Origin: an uncultured Clostridia bacterium
Lineage (GTDB): Bacteria; Bacillota; Clostridia; Lachnospirales; Lachnospiraceae
Reading direction: 5' to 3'
NCBI GenBank assembly: GCA_947178045.1
Contig: CAMWWR010000017.1
Location: 1-12,033 of the forward strand
Length of the DNA: 12,033 nucleotides
Notes under the pieces: generated by a model
The model's input: only the letters and a program-made list of their open reading frames with translations
Told to the model about the DNA's origin: nothing
The model's database searches: none
Translations under genes and position numbers: made by a program
Part shown: positions 1-6,434 of the stretch, in pieces
How the letters are laid out: each line of letters opens with the position of its first letter
Numbering within the stretch: position 1 is the first letter of the stretch

Positions 1-149
1 GTCTGATACTGGGTCGTGCCGAAAACCACCTGCTGCCGGACATAGCCCTGGGTATCGACGTTCGCCAGATTGTGCGCCGTCGTGTTGATGGCATATTGAC
101 TCATGCTCAGGCCTGATTTTCCTACTGATAAAGCACCCATCAAGCTCAT
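1..149 (-). CDS. flgK: Flagellar hook-associated protein FlgK, N-terminal fragment (gene runs off the window)
   Basis: The visible 49 residues begin MSLMGALSVGKSGLS and contain NTTAHNLANVDTQGYVRQQ. This is the signature N-terminal helix of the FlgK/FlgE rod-hook-filament family, and the TQGYVRQQ form is typical of FlgK. FlgK is the first hook-filament junction protein; it is exported by the flagellar type III apparatus and assembles at the hook tip before the filament. The ATG at 147-149 is preceded by a good AGGTGA Shine-Dalgarno about 7 nt upstream, which supports this start over the internal Met at residue 4. It lies 35 nt downstream of flgN, the gene for its export chaperone, in the usual flgM-flgN-flgK order. 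The C-terminal part of the protein is outside the window, so completeness cannot be judged. Confidence 0.95.
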   Translation of the reverse strand, partial: MSLMGALSVGKSGLSMSQYAINTTAHNLANVDTQGYVRQQVVFGTTQYQ

Positions 150-184
150 AAATATCACCTCTCGCCTATACTATGTACACCCGG

Positions 185-700
185 TCACTGACGGGCGTCA
201 AACATCCCTGTCTGCCCTGTGGCCAAATCGTTCGTGTACGCATTTTTCGTATAACTGCCGCTCCCGGGTGACATCCTTGTGCTCTGAATCAAATTCATAT
301 TGAATTCTATCATTTCCAGGGATTGTTCAATTAAAGACTGATTGCGAACATTCGCATCCGATAATTTTTTCAGAATTGCGGTGAGGGAATCATGCAGCTT
401 CGCAAGCTCCTGCTGCTCGGCCGGCTGGCGCTCCAGAAGGCTGATCAGCTTCCGCAGGGTCAGCGTCTTCGGATTGCGGTTCAATACGATTCCCATATTT
501 ACAATGACCTCATCCCTTTTATGCTCCAGCGCGGTGACCGCCTCGATCTCAAGCTGTTCCTGCTCCGTGATCTGCTGAAGTGCGGTGAGGTCATTTTCGA
601 TAATAATCCTTGTTTTCTTTTCTGCCACCGGAAGAAGTCTCTGATACACCTCTTCCTCCTGCTTTAGTATTGAGATCAATTCTTCAATCAAGCTTGCCAA
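185..700 (-). CDS. flgN: Flagellar export chaperone FlgN
   Basis: A 171-residue, highly helical and charged protein of the FlgN family. In Gram-positive flagellar systems FlgN holds the hook-junction proteins FlgK and FlgL in the cytoplasm and delivers them to the export gate. The sequence opens MASLIEELISILKQEEEVYQ, has coiled-coil-like heptads through about residue 145, and ends in a flexible Ser/Gly/Asn-rich tail finishing GMFDARQ; a tail ending in FDA-(R/K)-Q is common in Firmicutes FlgN. The start codon is TTG (698-700), chosen because a strong GGAGGT lies 7 nt upstream and itself straddles the end of flgM. The gap to flgM is only 15 nt, so the two are almost certainly co-transcribed. 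The family assignment rests on length, helix pattern and position between flgM and flgK. Confidence 0.93.
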   Translation of the reverse strand: MASLIEELISILKQEEEVYQRLLPVAEKKTRIIIENDLTALQQITEQEQLEIEAVTALEHKRDEVIVNMGIVLNRNPKTLTLRKLISLLERQPAEQQELAKLHDSLTAILKKLSDANVRNQSLIEQSLEMIEFNMNLIQSTRMSPGSGSYTKNAYTNDLATGQTGMFDARQ

Positions 701-715
701 AGGTCTTACCTCCGC

Positions 716-985
716 TTACAAGAGACGGCCGTCCAACAGCTTGTCTGCCAGCGCGTCCATATCGATCCGATAGGTTCCCTCCGACATTCTCTGCCTGATA
801 TCCGCCACGATATCCTCCCTGATATCCGGCGCCTTTGCCACGGCGGCTCTTGCCACCTGCGCGTCGCGTCCCAGTCTGGAAATTTCGACGCGATCCGGCC
901 TGCCCGCTTTTCCCGAGCCCGAGGTCTTCTTTGTGCTGCTCGCCTGATAAAGCTGGCTCACCCGATTAAACGCATCAATACGCAT
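716..985 (-). CDS. flgM: Anti-sigma-28 factor FlgM
   Basis: An 89-residue protein matching FlgM, the anti-sigma factor that binds sigma-28/SigD until the hook is finished and so delays late flagellar gene expression. The N-terminal half (to about residue 30) is polar and probably disordered. The C-terminal half holds the sigma-binding region, with VEISRLGRDAQVARAAVAKA followed by PDIREDIV and the GTYRIDMDALADKLL ending, all typical of FlgM. The ATG at 983-985 has AGGTGGTG about 7 nt upstream. A sigma-28-type promoter is visible about 75 nt upstream, so the gene appears to be both a target and an inhibitor of the same sigma factor, the usual feedback arrangement. It heads the flgM-flgN-flgK block. 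Confidence 0.95.
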   Translation of the reverse strand: MRIDAFNRVSQLYQASSTKKTSGSGKAGRPDRVEISRLGRDAQVARAAVAKAPDIREDIVADIRQRMSEGTYRIDMDALADKLLDGRLL

Positions 986-1058
986 ATCATCACCACCTGA
1001 TTTTTATTCGGTATAGCATTCGTTATTTTTTAACTTCCGTATACCGGTTCTGATGTAT

Positions 1059-1085
1059 TTATCGGATGATTTTCAAATTACTTTA
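1059..1085 (-). promoter_or_regulatory. Predicted sigma-28 (SigD/FliA) promoter for flgM-flgN-flgK
   Basis: Read on the minus strand, TAAA (1082-1085) is followed after 16 nt by CCGATAA (1059-1065). The published Gram-positive SigD pattern is TAAA, 14-16 nt, CCGATAT, and the enteric FliA pattern is TAAA, 15 nt, GCCGATAA. The match is close to full and lies about 75 nt upstream of the flgM start, in the right orientation and ahead of a known sigma-28 regulon gene. The assignment is by motif only. Confidence 0.85.
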
Positions 1086-1116
1086 GAGGAGAGGCAGGTT
1101 TTTTTATATTTGGAAA

Positions 1117-1133
1117 CGCTGATTTAATCAGCG
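1117..1133 (-). repeat. Palindromic hairpin just after the lysA-like stop codon (possible weak terminator)
   Basis: CGCTGATT and AATCAGCG flank a single central base, giving a perfect 17-nt palindrome beginning 5 nt after the TGA stop of the decarboxylase gene. As RNA it could form a 6-bp stem with a 5-nt loop. It is followed on the minus strand by TTTCC rather than a long U tract, so if it terminates transcription it does so weakly. A related palindrome sits after the pyruvyl transferase stop at 5294-5316 and shares the 14-mer GCGCTGATTAAATC. Confidence 0.6.
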
Positions 1134-1138
1134 CCTCC

Positions 1139-2401
1139 TCAGCTGCGGAACAGCCCCGAAAAATCAAAGGTCGCGAAATAGTCCTGCGGCGTCTCCGCGC
1201 GCCGGATCAGCTGAACCGTGCCGTCCTCACGCAGCAGCAGCTCCGCCGATTTCAGCTTTCCGTTGTAGTTGTAGCCCATCGCGAAGCCGTGTGCGCCGGT
1301 ATCGTGGATCGCCAGGTAATCGCCGATATCGATCTTCGGCAGCATGCGGTCGATCGCGAATTTGTCGTTGTTCTCACAGAGGGAGCCGACAACGTCATAT
1401 TTATGATCGCACGGCTCATTCTCCCTGCCGAGCACCGTGATGTGATGGTACGCGCCGTACATCGCCGGCCTCATCAGGTTGACCGCGCAGGCGTCCACAC
1501 CGATGTACTCCTTGTAGATATGCTTTTCATGGATTGCTCTCGTGATAAGATGGCCGTACGGCGCGAGCATGAAGCGCCCGAGCTCCGTAAATATCGCCAC
1601 GTCTCCCAGACCCGCCGGAACCAGAATCTCCTCGAACGCCCTGCGGACGCCCTCGCCGATAAGCTCGATATCGTTGGCAGGCTGCCCCGGACGGTACGGG
1701 ATGCCCACGCCGCCGGACAGATTGATGAAGGTGATGTTCGCCCCCGTCACCTCCTTCAGCTCCGCCGCAAGCGTAAACAGGGTGCGCGCCAGCGCCGGAT
1801 AATAATCGTTCGTCACGGTGTTGCTCACCAGAAACGAATGAAGCCCGAAATTCTTTGCGCCGAGCTTCATAAGCCTTTTGTAGCCGTCGATCAGCTGCTC
1901 CTTCGTGAAGCCGTACTTCGCGTCCCCCGGGTTGTCCATAATGCCGTTGCTGACCTCATAAACGCCGCCCGGATTGTAGCGGCAGCAGATCGTTTCCGGC
2001 ACACCGCATTCCTTCTCGATAAAGTCGATATGCGTGTAATCGTCAAGATTGATATAAGCGCCGAGCTCCCGCGCCTTCGTGAATTCGCCGGCCGGCGTGT
2101 CATTCGAGGAGAACATGATATTTGTCCCGCGGATTCCGACCGCCTCCGACATCATAAGCTCCGTGAGCGAGGAGCAGTCCGTGCCGCAGCCCTCCTCTTT
2201 CAATATCTGAAGAATAAACGGGTTCGGGGTTGCCTTCACCGCGAAATATTCCTTGTAGCCCTTATTCCAGGCAAACGCCTTCTTCAGTCTCCGCGCATTT
2301 TCGCGGATGCCTCTCTCATCGTAAATATGGAACGGGGTGGGATAAGTCTTTGCGATTTCCTCCACCTGCGACTTTGTTATAAATGGTAATTTATCGTTCA
2401 T
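1139..2401 (-). CDS. lysA: Diaminopimelate decarboxylase family protein (PLP, alanine-racemase fold)
   Basis: A 420-residue fold-type III PLP enzyme of the LysA/ornithine decarboxylase family. LysA removes the D-centre carboxyl of meso-diaminopimelate to give L-lysine. Visible motifs are YFAVKATPNP with the probable PLP Schiff-base Lys56, LHSF with His188, the phosphate-binding SGGVGIPY (229-236), ELGRFM (273-278), the dimer-interface active-site pair CEN (Cys342-Glu343) and GYNYNGK near residue 378. Length matches LysA. I chose the ATG at 2399-2401 (MNDKLPF) because GGAGAGG lies 6 nt upstream; a longer frame to 2488 adds 29 residues of non-conserved sequence overlapping a leader hairpin. It lies between a teichoic-acid transferase and flgM. 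The motifs LHSFLVSN and VGSLCENNDK differ slightly from textbook LysA, so a related decarboxylase such as carboxynorspermidine decarboxylase is possible but less likely at this length. Confidence 0.85.
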   Translation of the reverse strand: MNDKLPFITKSQVEEIAKTYPTPFHIYDERGIRENARRLKKAFAWNKGYKEYFAVKATPNPFILQILKEEGCGTDCSSLTELMMSEAVGIRGTNIMFSSNDTPAGEFTKARELGAYINLDDYTHIDFIEKECGVPETICCRYNPGGVYEVSNGIMDNPGDAKYGFTKEQLIDGYKRLMKLGAKNFGLHSFLVSNTVTNDYYPALARTLFTLAAELKEVTGANITFINLSGGVGIPYRPGQPANDIELIGEGVRRAFEEILVPAGLGDVAIFTELGRFMLAPYGHLITRAIHEKHIYKEYIGVDACAVNLMRPAMYGAYHHITVLGRENEPCDHKYDVVGSLCENNDKFAIDRMLPKIDIGDYLAIHDTGAHGFAMGYNYNGKLKSAELLLREDGTVQLIRRAETPQDYFATFDFSGLFRS

Positions 2402-2407
2402 TCTTTT

Positions 2408-2450
2408 CCTCTCCTTCCGCCGCGCAAGCGGCATATTCCCCGGCAAATCA
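2408..2450 (-). promoter_or_regulatory. Leader hairpin element ahead of the lysA-like gene (copy 1 of 3)
   Basis: On the minus strand TGCCGC, loop TTGC, GCGGC (stem-loop 2419-2432) is followed by GGAA and the GGAGAGG Shine-Dalgarno (2408-2414), then the start codon. The same arrangement with nearly identical bases occurs ahead of the GtrB-like gene (5230-5264) and, on the other strand, ahead of the topoisomerase gene (11461-11494). In this copy the upstream GATTAAA of the other two is replaced by GATT plus a different 8-nt stretch. Confidence 0.6.
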
Positions 2451-2507
2451 GCGTCTCCATAGTAACCGCAGCCGGGCTTTGCGCGCAATCGACAAAATGT
2501 CCATATT

Positions 2508-3776
2508 TTATGAGCGGCCGCCCCGCGCGTGCTCCAGAATGACCTCTGCCGCGCGCCCGGACGCCCCTCCGTCGTCGAACGGATTGTATTTCTCGCAGAA
2601 GCGCCGAAAGCGCTCCCGATACTGCTCCGGAATTTCCCCGCGCGAGCCGCGTATCGCCGCGATCAGCTCCTCCGTGGTCGTGACGACCGGCCCCGGCGCT
2701 TCTTTTTCCAGATCACAATAAAAGCCGCGCAGCTCGTCGCGGTACGCCTCCAGATCGTAGGCAAAAAAATACATCGGCCTGCCGAGCAGGCTGTAGTCGA
2801 ACATGGCCGACGAATAGTCGGTAATCAGCAGATCTGCGAGCAGATACAGCTCCGAGATATCCGCCCCCTCCTCCGCCTCATAGACAAAATCCGGCCATCG
2901 GTTCCAGTCCGTATGCTCGCGCACCATGTAGTGGTATTTGACGAGCAGGACATATTCCCCGCCGAGCGCCTCCTTCATTTTTCCGAAGTCCATCGCCGTC
3001 TCAAACCGGTAATCGCCCGCATTGTAGAAGGCGTCGTCACGCCAGGTCGGTGCGTAGAGCATAACCTTTTTACCAGGAGGAAGGCTTTGCGCAAAGCGGC
3101 TCTTCTTTGCATGCGCCGCGTTTTTCCGCGCGGCGACAAGGATATCATTCCGCGGATAGCCGATCTCCAGCATTCTCCCCCGAAAGCCGAACGCACGCCG
3201 GAAGATTTCCGTCGAGAACGGGTTCTGCGAGATCAGACAGTCCCAGCTCGCCGCATTTTCGCGGAATTCCCGCTGATACTCCTCCAGGCTCTCATTCCCC
3301 GCCATGTGGAGCGATGTGAGGTCAAGCCCCAGCTTCTTCAGCGGCGTGCCGTGCCAGGTCTGGAGATAGAGCGTTTTTCTGCGCTTTATCATATAATTCT
3401 GGAAGCGCGTATCGGACACCCACGTCCCCGCCGCCGCCATCACAAAATAATATTTCAGCCTCGCGTTTTTCAGCGGGCGCACCCCCTCCGGCAGCTGCCC
3501 GCGGTATTTCTCCGGCTCATTCAGAATATAGTAGCACCGAAAAAAGCGGTTTTCCCCCCGCCGCACCAGCTCATCGCAGATCGCCCGCGGATTTCCCCCG
3601 GCATCCCGGCCGAGGCTGCTCTGAAACACGATAATCCGCCGGTTCACCGGCAGGATATGCGCGAGCAGAGTATAGCCCGCAAGCACGGCCCGCTTCAGCA
3701 GGGCGGCAGGCCCGCTCCGGGAGGGCCGCCCTGTCCCCGCAGCCGGTTTTTTCCCGTTTTTTTCGTTCCGTCCCAT
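2508..3776 (-). CDS. CDP-glycerol glycerophosphotransferase (TagB/TagF family)
   Basis: A 422-residue teichoic-acid glycerophosphotransferase that would move glycerol-phosphate from CDP-glycerol onto a lipid-linked primer or growing chain at the inner membrane face. Family motifs in order are WHGTPLKK (141-148, with the catalytic His), GYPRND (206-211), APTWR (242-246), KYHYM (280-284, second conserved His), TDYSSAMFDY (319-328) and FDDGGAS (400-406). A basic N-terminus leads into a hydrophobic or amphipathic segment near residues 24-45, consistent with peripheral membrane attachment. The start at 3774-3776 has GAGGAGAG upstream. A longer start at 3869, overlapping the end of tagD region with GAAGG ahead of it, would add 31 Arg-rich residues and cannot be excluded. 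It follows tagD directly, the enzyme that makes its substrate. The sequence cannot separate a primase (TagB) from a polymerase (TagF). Confidence 0.9.
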   Translation of the reverse strand: MGRNEKNGKKPAAGTGRPSRSGPAALLKRAVLAGYTLLAHILPVNRRIIVFQSSLGRDAGGNPRAICDELVRRGENRFFRCYYILNEPEKYRGQLPEGVRPLKNARLKYYFVMAAAGTWVSDTRFQNYMIKRRKTLYLQTWHGTPLKKLGLDLTSLHMAGNESLEEYQREFRENAASWDCLISQNPFSTEIFRRAFGFRGRMLEIGYPRNDILVAARKNAAHAKKSRFAQSLPPGKKVMLYAPTWRDDAFYNAGDYRFETAMDFGKMKEALGGEYVLLVKYHYMVREHTDWNRWPDFVYEAEEGADISELYLLADLLITDYSSAMFDYSLLGRPMYFFAYDLEAYRDELRGFYCDLEKEAPGPVVTTTEELIAAIRGSRGEIPEQYRERFRRFCEKYNPFDDGGASGRAAEVILEHARGGRS

Positions 3777-3870
3777 CCTTTTTCTCTCCTCTGTCTGTGC
3801 AGGGCCGTCCCGAAAATCAGATCCCGATGCGGCCCGGAATCTTGCCGTAAGACTCTCCGCCCGTTTCATT

Positions 3871-4257
3871 TCAAACCTTCAGATCCGATTTGATCTTTGT
3901 CGTGGAGATGCCCTCCGTCCTCGGCAGGTAGACAACCTCGCAGTAATCCTTCAGAAAATCAAAGTGCCCCTTCCAGTCGTCGCCCATCACAAAAACATCC
4001 ACTTTGTTTTTCACAACGTCGTCGATCTTCTGCTCCCAGTTATATTCCGGAAGCACCTCGTCCACATACCGGATGGACTCGAGGATCGTCTTCCTGTCCT
4101 CGTAGCTGTAGTACGCCGTCTTGTTCTTTATCGCGTTGAACTCATCCGTCGACAGCACGACGATCAGGTAGTCGCCGAGCTCTCTGGCGCGGCGCAGTAT
4201 ATTGATGTGGCCCACATGCAGCAGGTCGAACGTGCCGTAAGTAATCACCCGTTTCAT
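3871..4257 (-). CDS. tagD: Glycerol-3-phosphate cytidylyltransferase
   Basis: At 128 residues it is almost exactly the size of characterised TagD. It catalyses CTP plus sn-glycerol-3-phosphate to CDP-glycerol and diphosphate in the cytoplasm, supplying the activated unit for poly(glycerol phosphate) teichoic acid. The nucleotidyltransferase motif GTFDLLHVGH is at residues 8-17 and the second signature RTEGISTT at 113-120, and both are intact. The start ATG overlaps the stop of the upstream glycosyltransferase by 4 nt (ATGA), and AGAGG lies just upstream, so translational coupling is likely. It is flanked on both sides by wall-polymer genes and is followed by a CDP-glycerol-using transferase. 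The assignment is secure. Confidence 0.97.
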   Translation of the reverse strand: MKRVITYGTFDLLHVGHINILRRARELGDYLIVVLSTDEFNAIKNKTAYYSYEDRKTILESIRYVDEVLPEYNWEQKIDDVVKNKVDVFVMGDDWKGHFDFLKDYCEVVYLPRTEGISTTKIKSDLKV

Positions 4258-5225
4258 TTTTCCTCTTTGTCCCCTTCCTCTTCATTCGTCTCCACAATGG
4301 ACGCCAGATAAATCGGCCGGTTCTTCACCTCGAGATATGTCTTCCCGAGATATTGCCCGAGGATGCCCATGCAGAAGAGCTGAACGCCGCTGACCCCGAG
4401 TATCATGCAGGCAAGGGACGGCCATCCGCCGACGGGATCGCCCCACACAAGCGTCTTAATGACAATGAACAGGATCGCGATGAACGCGGCAATGCAGAAC
4501 AGCACTCCGATCAGCGAGACGAACGCGAGCGGCGCCGTCGAGTACCCGATAATGCCCTCGAGCGAATATTTCAAAAGCTTTCCGAACGACCATTTCGTCG
4601 TCCCGGCCGCGCGCTCTACATTCTCGTACGGGATCCACTTTGTGCGGAATCCGACCCAGCTGAAAATTCCCTTTGTAAAGCGGTTGCGCTCGCTCATCCG
4701 AAGCACAGCGTTCACCATCGTCCGGCTCATCAGCCGGTAATCTACTTCCCCGTCCACGACCTCGATCTTGCTCAGCTTTGCCAGGACGCGGTAAAATTTC
4801 CGGGATACAAACGCGCGCAGCTTCGGCTCGCCCGTCCGCGACACGCGCTGCGCCGCGGCGCTGTCGTAGCCCTCCTCCCGGACGCCCTTATACATCTCGA
4901 TCAGCAGCGCCGGCGGATGCTGCAGATCCGCGTCGATCACTGCGACAAAATCCCCCGTCGAATGCTCCAGCCCCGCGTACATCGCCGCCTCCTTCCCGAA
5001 ATTTCTGGAGAAGGAAAGATAGCAGACCCTCCGGTCCTTCGCGCGCAGCTCCTTCATCTTTTCCAGCGTCCCGTCCGACGAGCCGTCATTGACAAAGAGG
5101 AATTCAAAATCCACCTGCTCCTTCATCAGCTCCGCCACACGGCAGATTTCCTCATAGAACAGCCCGATGACCTCCTCCTCGTTATAGCACGGAACAACCG
5201 TGGTAATCTTATCCCTTTTTCCCAT
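4254..5225 (-). CDS. GtrB/CsbB-like polyprenyl-phosphate glycosyltransferase (GT2, two membrane segments)
   Basis: A 323-residue family 2 glycosyltransferase of the GtrB/DPM1/CsbB type, which typically moves a sugar from a nucleotide donor to undecaprenyl phosphate on the inner leaflet for later decoration of a surface polymer. Motifs are VVPCYNEEE near the N-terminus, VNDGSSDG (45-52), the metal-binding DADLQHPP (98-105) and RFTKG (182-186). Two hydrophobic segments follow at about 230-260 and 269-294, as in GtrB, and the tail is Glu/Lys-rich. I chose the ATG at 5223-5225 with GAGAGGGG just upstream; the in-frame TTG at 5237 lies inside that ribosome-binding region. The start is preceded by the repeated leader hairpin, and the stop overlaps the tagD start. 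No flippase (GtrA) or multispanning acceptor transferase is seen next to it, so the recipient polymer is inferred from context. Confidence 0.9.
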   Translation of the reverse strand: MGKRDKITTVVPCYNEEEVIGLFYEEICRVAELMKEQVDFEFLFVNDGSSDGTLEKMKELRAKDRRVCYLSFSRNFGKEAAMYAGLEHSTGDFVAVIDADLQHPPALLIEMYKGVREEGYDSAAAQRVSRTGEPKLRAFVSRKFYRVLAKLSKIEVVDGEVDYRLMSRTMVNAVLRMSERNRFTKGIFSWVGFRTKWIPYENVERAAGTTKWSFGKLLKYSLEGIIGYSTAPLAFVSLIGVLFCIAAFIAILFIVIKTLVWGDPVGGWPSLACMILGVSGVQLFCMGILGQYLGKTYLEVKNRPIYLASIVETNEEEGDKEEK

Positions 5226-5229
5226 AACC

Positions 5230-5264
5230 CCTCTCAATTCCGCCGCGCAAGCGGCACTTTAATC
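5230..5264 (-). promoter_or_regulatory. Leader hairpin element ahead of the GtrB-like gene (copy 2 of 3)
   Basis: On the minus strand GATTAAA (5258-5264), then GT, then the stem-loop GCCGC-TTGC-GCGGC (5242-5255), GGAATT and GAGAGG (5230-5235), followed by the ATG at 5225. It resembles the plus-strand copy ahead of the topoisomerase gene almost base for base, apart from the loop and a one-base length difference after the hairpin. Confidence 0.65.
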
Positions 5265-5293
5265 GCAGTAATCCTGTCCCGGAAATTCTGAGA

Positions 5294-5316
5294 AAGCGCT
5301 GATTAAATCGTCGCTT
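5294..5316 (-). repeat. Imperfect palindrome just after the pyruvyl transferase stop codon
   Basis: The minus strand reads AAGCG-AC-GATT, a central T, then AATC-AG-CGCTT: a 23-nt palindrome with two mismatched pairs, starting 2 nt after the TAA stop and followed by TTTCTC. It shares the 14-mer GCGCTGATTAAATC with the palindrome after the lysA-like gene (1117-1134). It could act as a weak terminator, a processing site or an mRNA 3'-end stabiliser, separating the upstream genes from the GtrB-like gene. Confidence 0.55.
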
Positions 5317-5318
5317 CC

Positions 5319-6434
5319 TTAATCTTCCTTCTGCCCCTGCCGGAGCGCGTCCTCCAGAAAGCGGATCGAATCGGCGCGCATTGTCTCGATCCGGCGGCGC
5401 AGCCCCGCCGCGTCCTCGAGGAAAAACTGTCCCATATCGTGAAAATCCTTCCCGTCCCGAAGCAGATGCCCGGTGAGTCCGAGCTCCTCGAGCAGGTCGG
5501 AGATCCTGCTGCCGGTCTGCGAATGCAGCAGCGAGAGAAACGGCTTCTCATAGATCAGCGAAAATACCGTCCCGTGGAAGGAATTTGTGAGCACATATTC
5601 CGCCCCCGCGAGTTCCCCTAAGAATTCGCCAGGATGTTCCGTGAAAAACGGCGTGAGCTCGCTGTGGAAGATCTTCCCCGGCTTTCTCTGGATGACCGGC
5701 AGACCCGTCACGACCGATATGCTGTTCGCCAGCCGCACCAGCCTGCGATTATTCTCCATCATGTACACGAGGATATATTTCTCCTTCCGCTTTGTCGGAA
5801 CCTTGATCTCGTCGTATTCCTCCCGCCGGAGCAGCAGCGTCGGGTCGAGCACGACCGGAACTCTGCTGCCGAACGCCTCGGAAACCGCGTCCGCGGCGGA
5901 CGGCTCCCGCACGGAAACCGCGTCAAACTCGCGGATCGCCGCGCCGAAGACGTCCCGGTACTGCGCCGGGAAGTGATCCCTGCCAATGCTCACGGCATAG
6001 GCGATCTTCCGCGCTCCCTTCTCGGCAAACCCGAGAAAATACGCCGGGTCAAAGCCGCCGGTGTGATCCGGATTCCAGATCTGGTCGCTGCCCGCGATAT
6101 AGCAGTCAAGTCCCGGCGGATTCGCCGCAAGCTCCTCGCAGGTGCGGTAGTCCCCCTCCAGCCTCAGATTGTTCTGCAGAAAGGCGCTGTAGCGGGCGAA
6201 CCGAAGCTTCAGCTGCTTCCTCCGCTTTCTTTCGCTCCGCTTTTTCAGATACCGCCAGCGCTTCGCGCGCGTATTCAGCTTCGGCACCGCGTACAGATTG
6301 TCGATCACCGCCGGATGGTAGTTGACGACGCAGGGCTCTGCGCCCAGCTTCGCGATGGCCTTCTGGAGCGCCCAGGTCTGAAGCGTCGCCCCGTAATTGT
6401 GGGCGCTGTGAAATGTGATTACTCCTGCTCTCAT
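5319..6434 (-). CDS. Polysaccharide pyruvyl transferase family protein
   Basis: A 371-residue member of the polysaccharide pyruvyl transferase (CsaB/WcaK-like, GT-B-like) family, which uses phosphoenolpyruvate to put a ketal pyruvate on a sugar of a cell-surface polymer. The N-terminus TFHSAHNYGATLQ (7-19) is diagnostic, followed by GSDQIWNP (115-122), VLDPTLLL (195-202) and TNSFHGTVFS (283-292). A Lys/Arg-rich stretch at about 56-80 may contact membrane or acceptor. The ATG overlaps the stop of the upstream fusion gene by 4 nt (ATGA), so the two are coupled. Its position between glycerophosphotransferase genes suggests that the teichoic acid or an attached glycan is pyruvylated. The acceptor sugar cannot be read from the sequence. 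Confidence 0.9.
   Translation of the reverse strand: MRAGVITFHSAHNYGATLQTWALQKAIAKLGAEPCVVNYHPAVIDNLYAVPKLNTRAKRWRYLKKRSERKRRKQLKLRFARYSAFLQNNLRLEGDYRTCEELAANPPGLDCYIAGSDQIWNPDHTGGFDPAYFLGFAEKGARKIAYAVSIGRDHFPAQYRDVFGAAIREFDAVSVREPSAADAVSEAFGSRVPVVLDPTLLLRREEYDEIKVPTKRKEKYILVYMMENNRRLVRLANSISVVTGLPVIQRKPGKIFHSELTPFFTEHPGEFLGELAGAEYVLTNSFHGTVFSLIYEKPFLSLLHSQTGSRISDLLEELGLTGHLLRDGKDFHDMGQFFLEDAAGLRRRIETMRADSIRFLEDALRQGQKED

Noticed and set aside
103..303. A short plus-strand open frame across flgK and flgN
   Set aside because: It overlaps the flgK start and flgN on the opposite strand and has no motif or Shine-Dalgarno.
1001..1040. A second sigma-28-like box (CCGAATAA) nearer flgM
   Set aside because: The matching TAAA lies 17 nt away and the -10 has an inserted base, so it is clearly poorer than the site at 1059-1085.
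1097..1110. Plus-strand T-run as an intrinsic terminator
   Set aside because: It has no stem directly upstream on the plus strand, and no plus-strand gene leads into it.
2402..2507. Lysine riboswitch or T-box ahead of the lysA-like gene
   Set aside because: The gap is only 106 nt, too short for a lysine riboswitch or a full T-box, and no T-box sequence is visible; only the short leader hairpin is supported.
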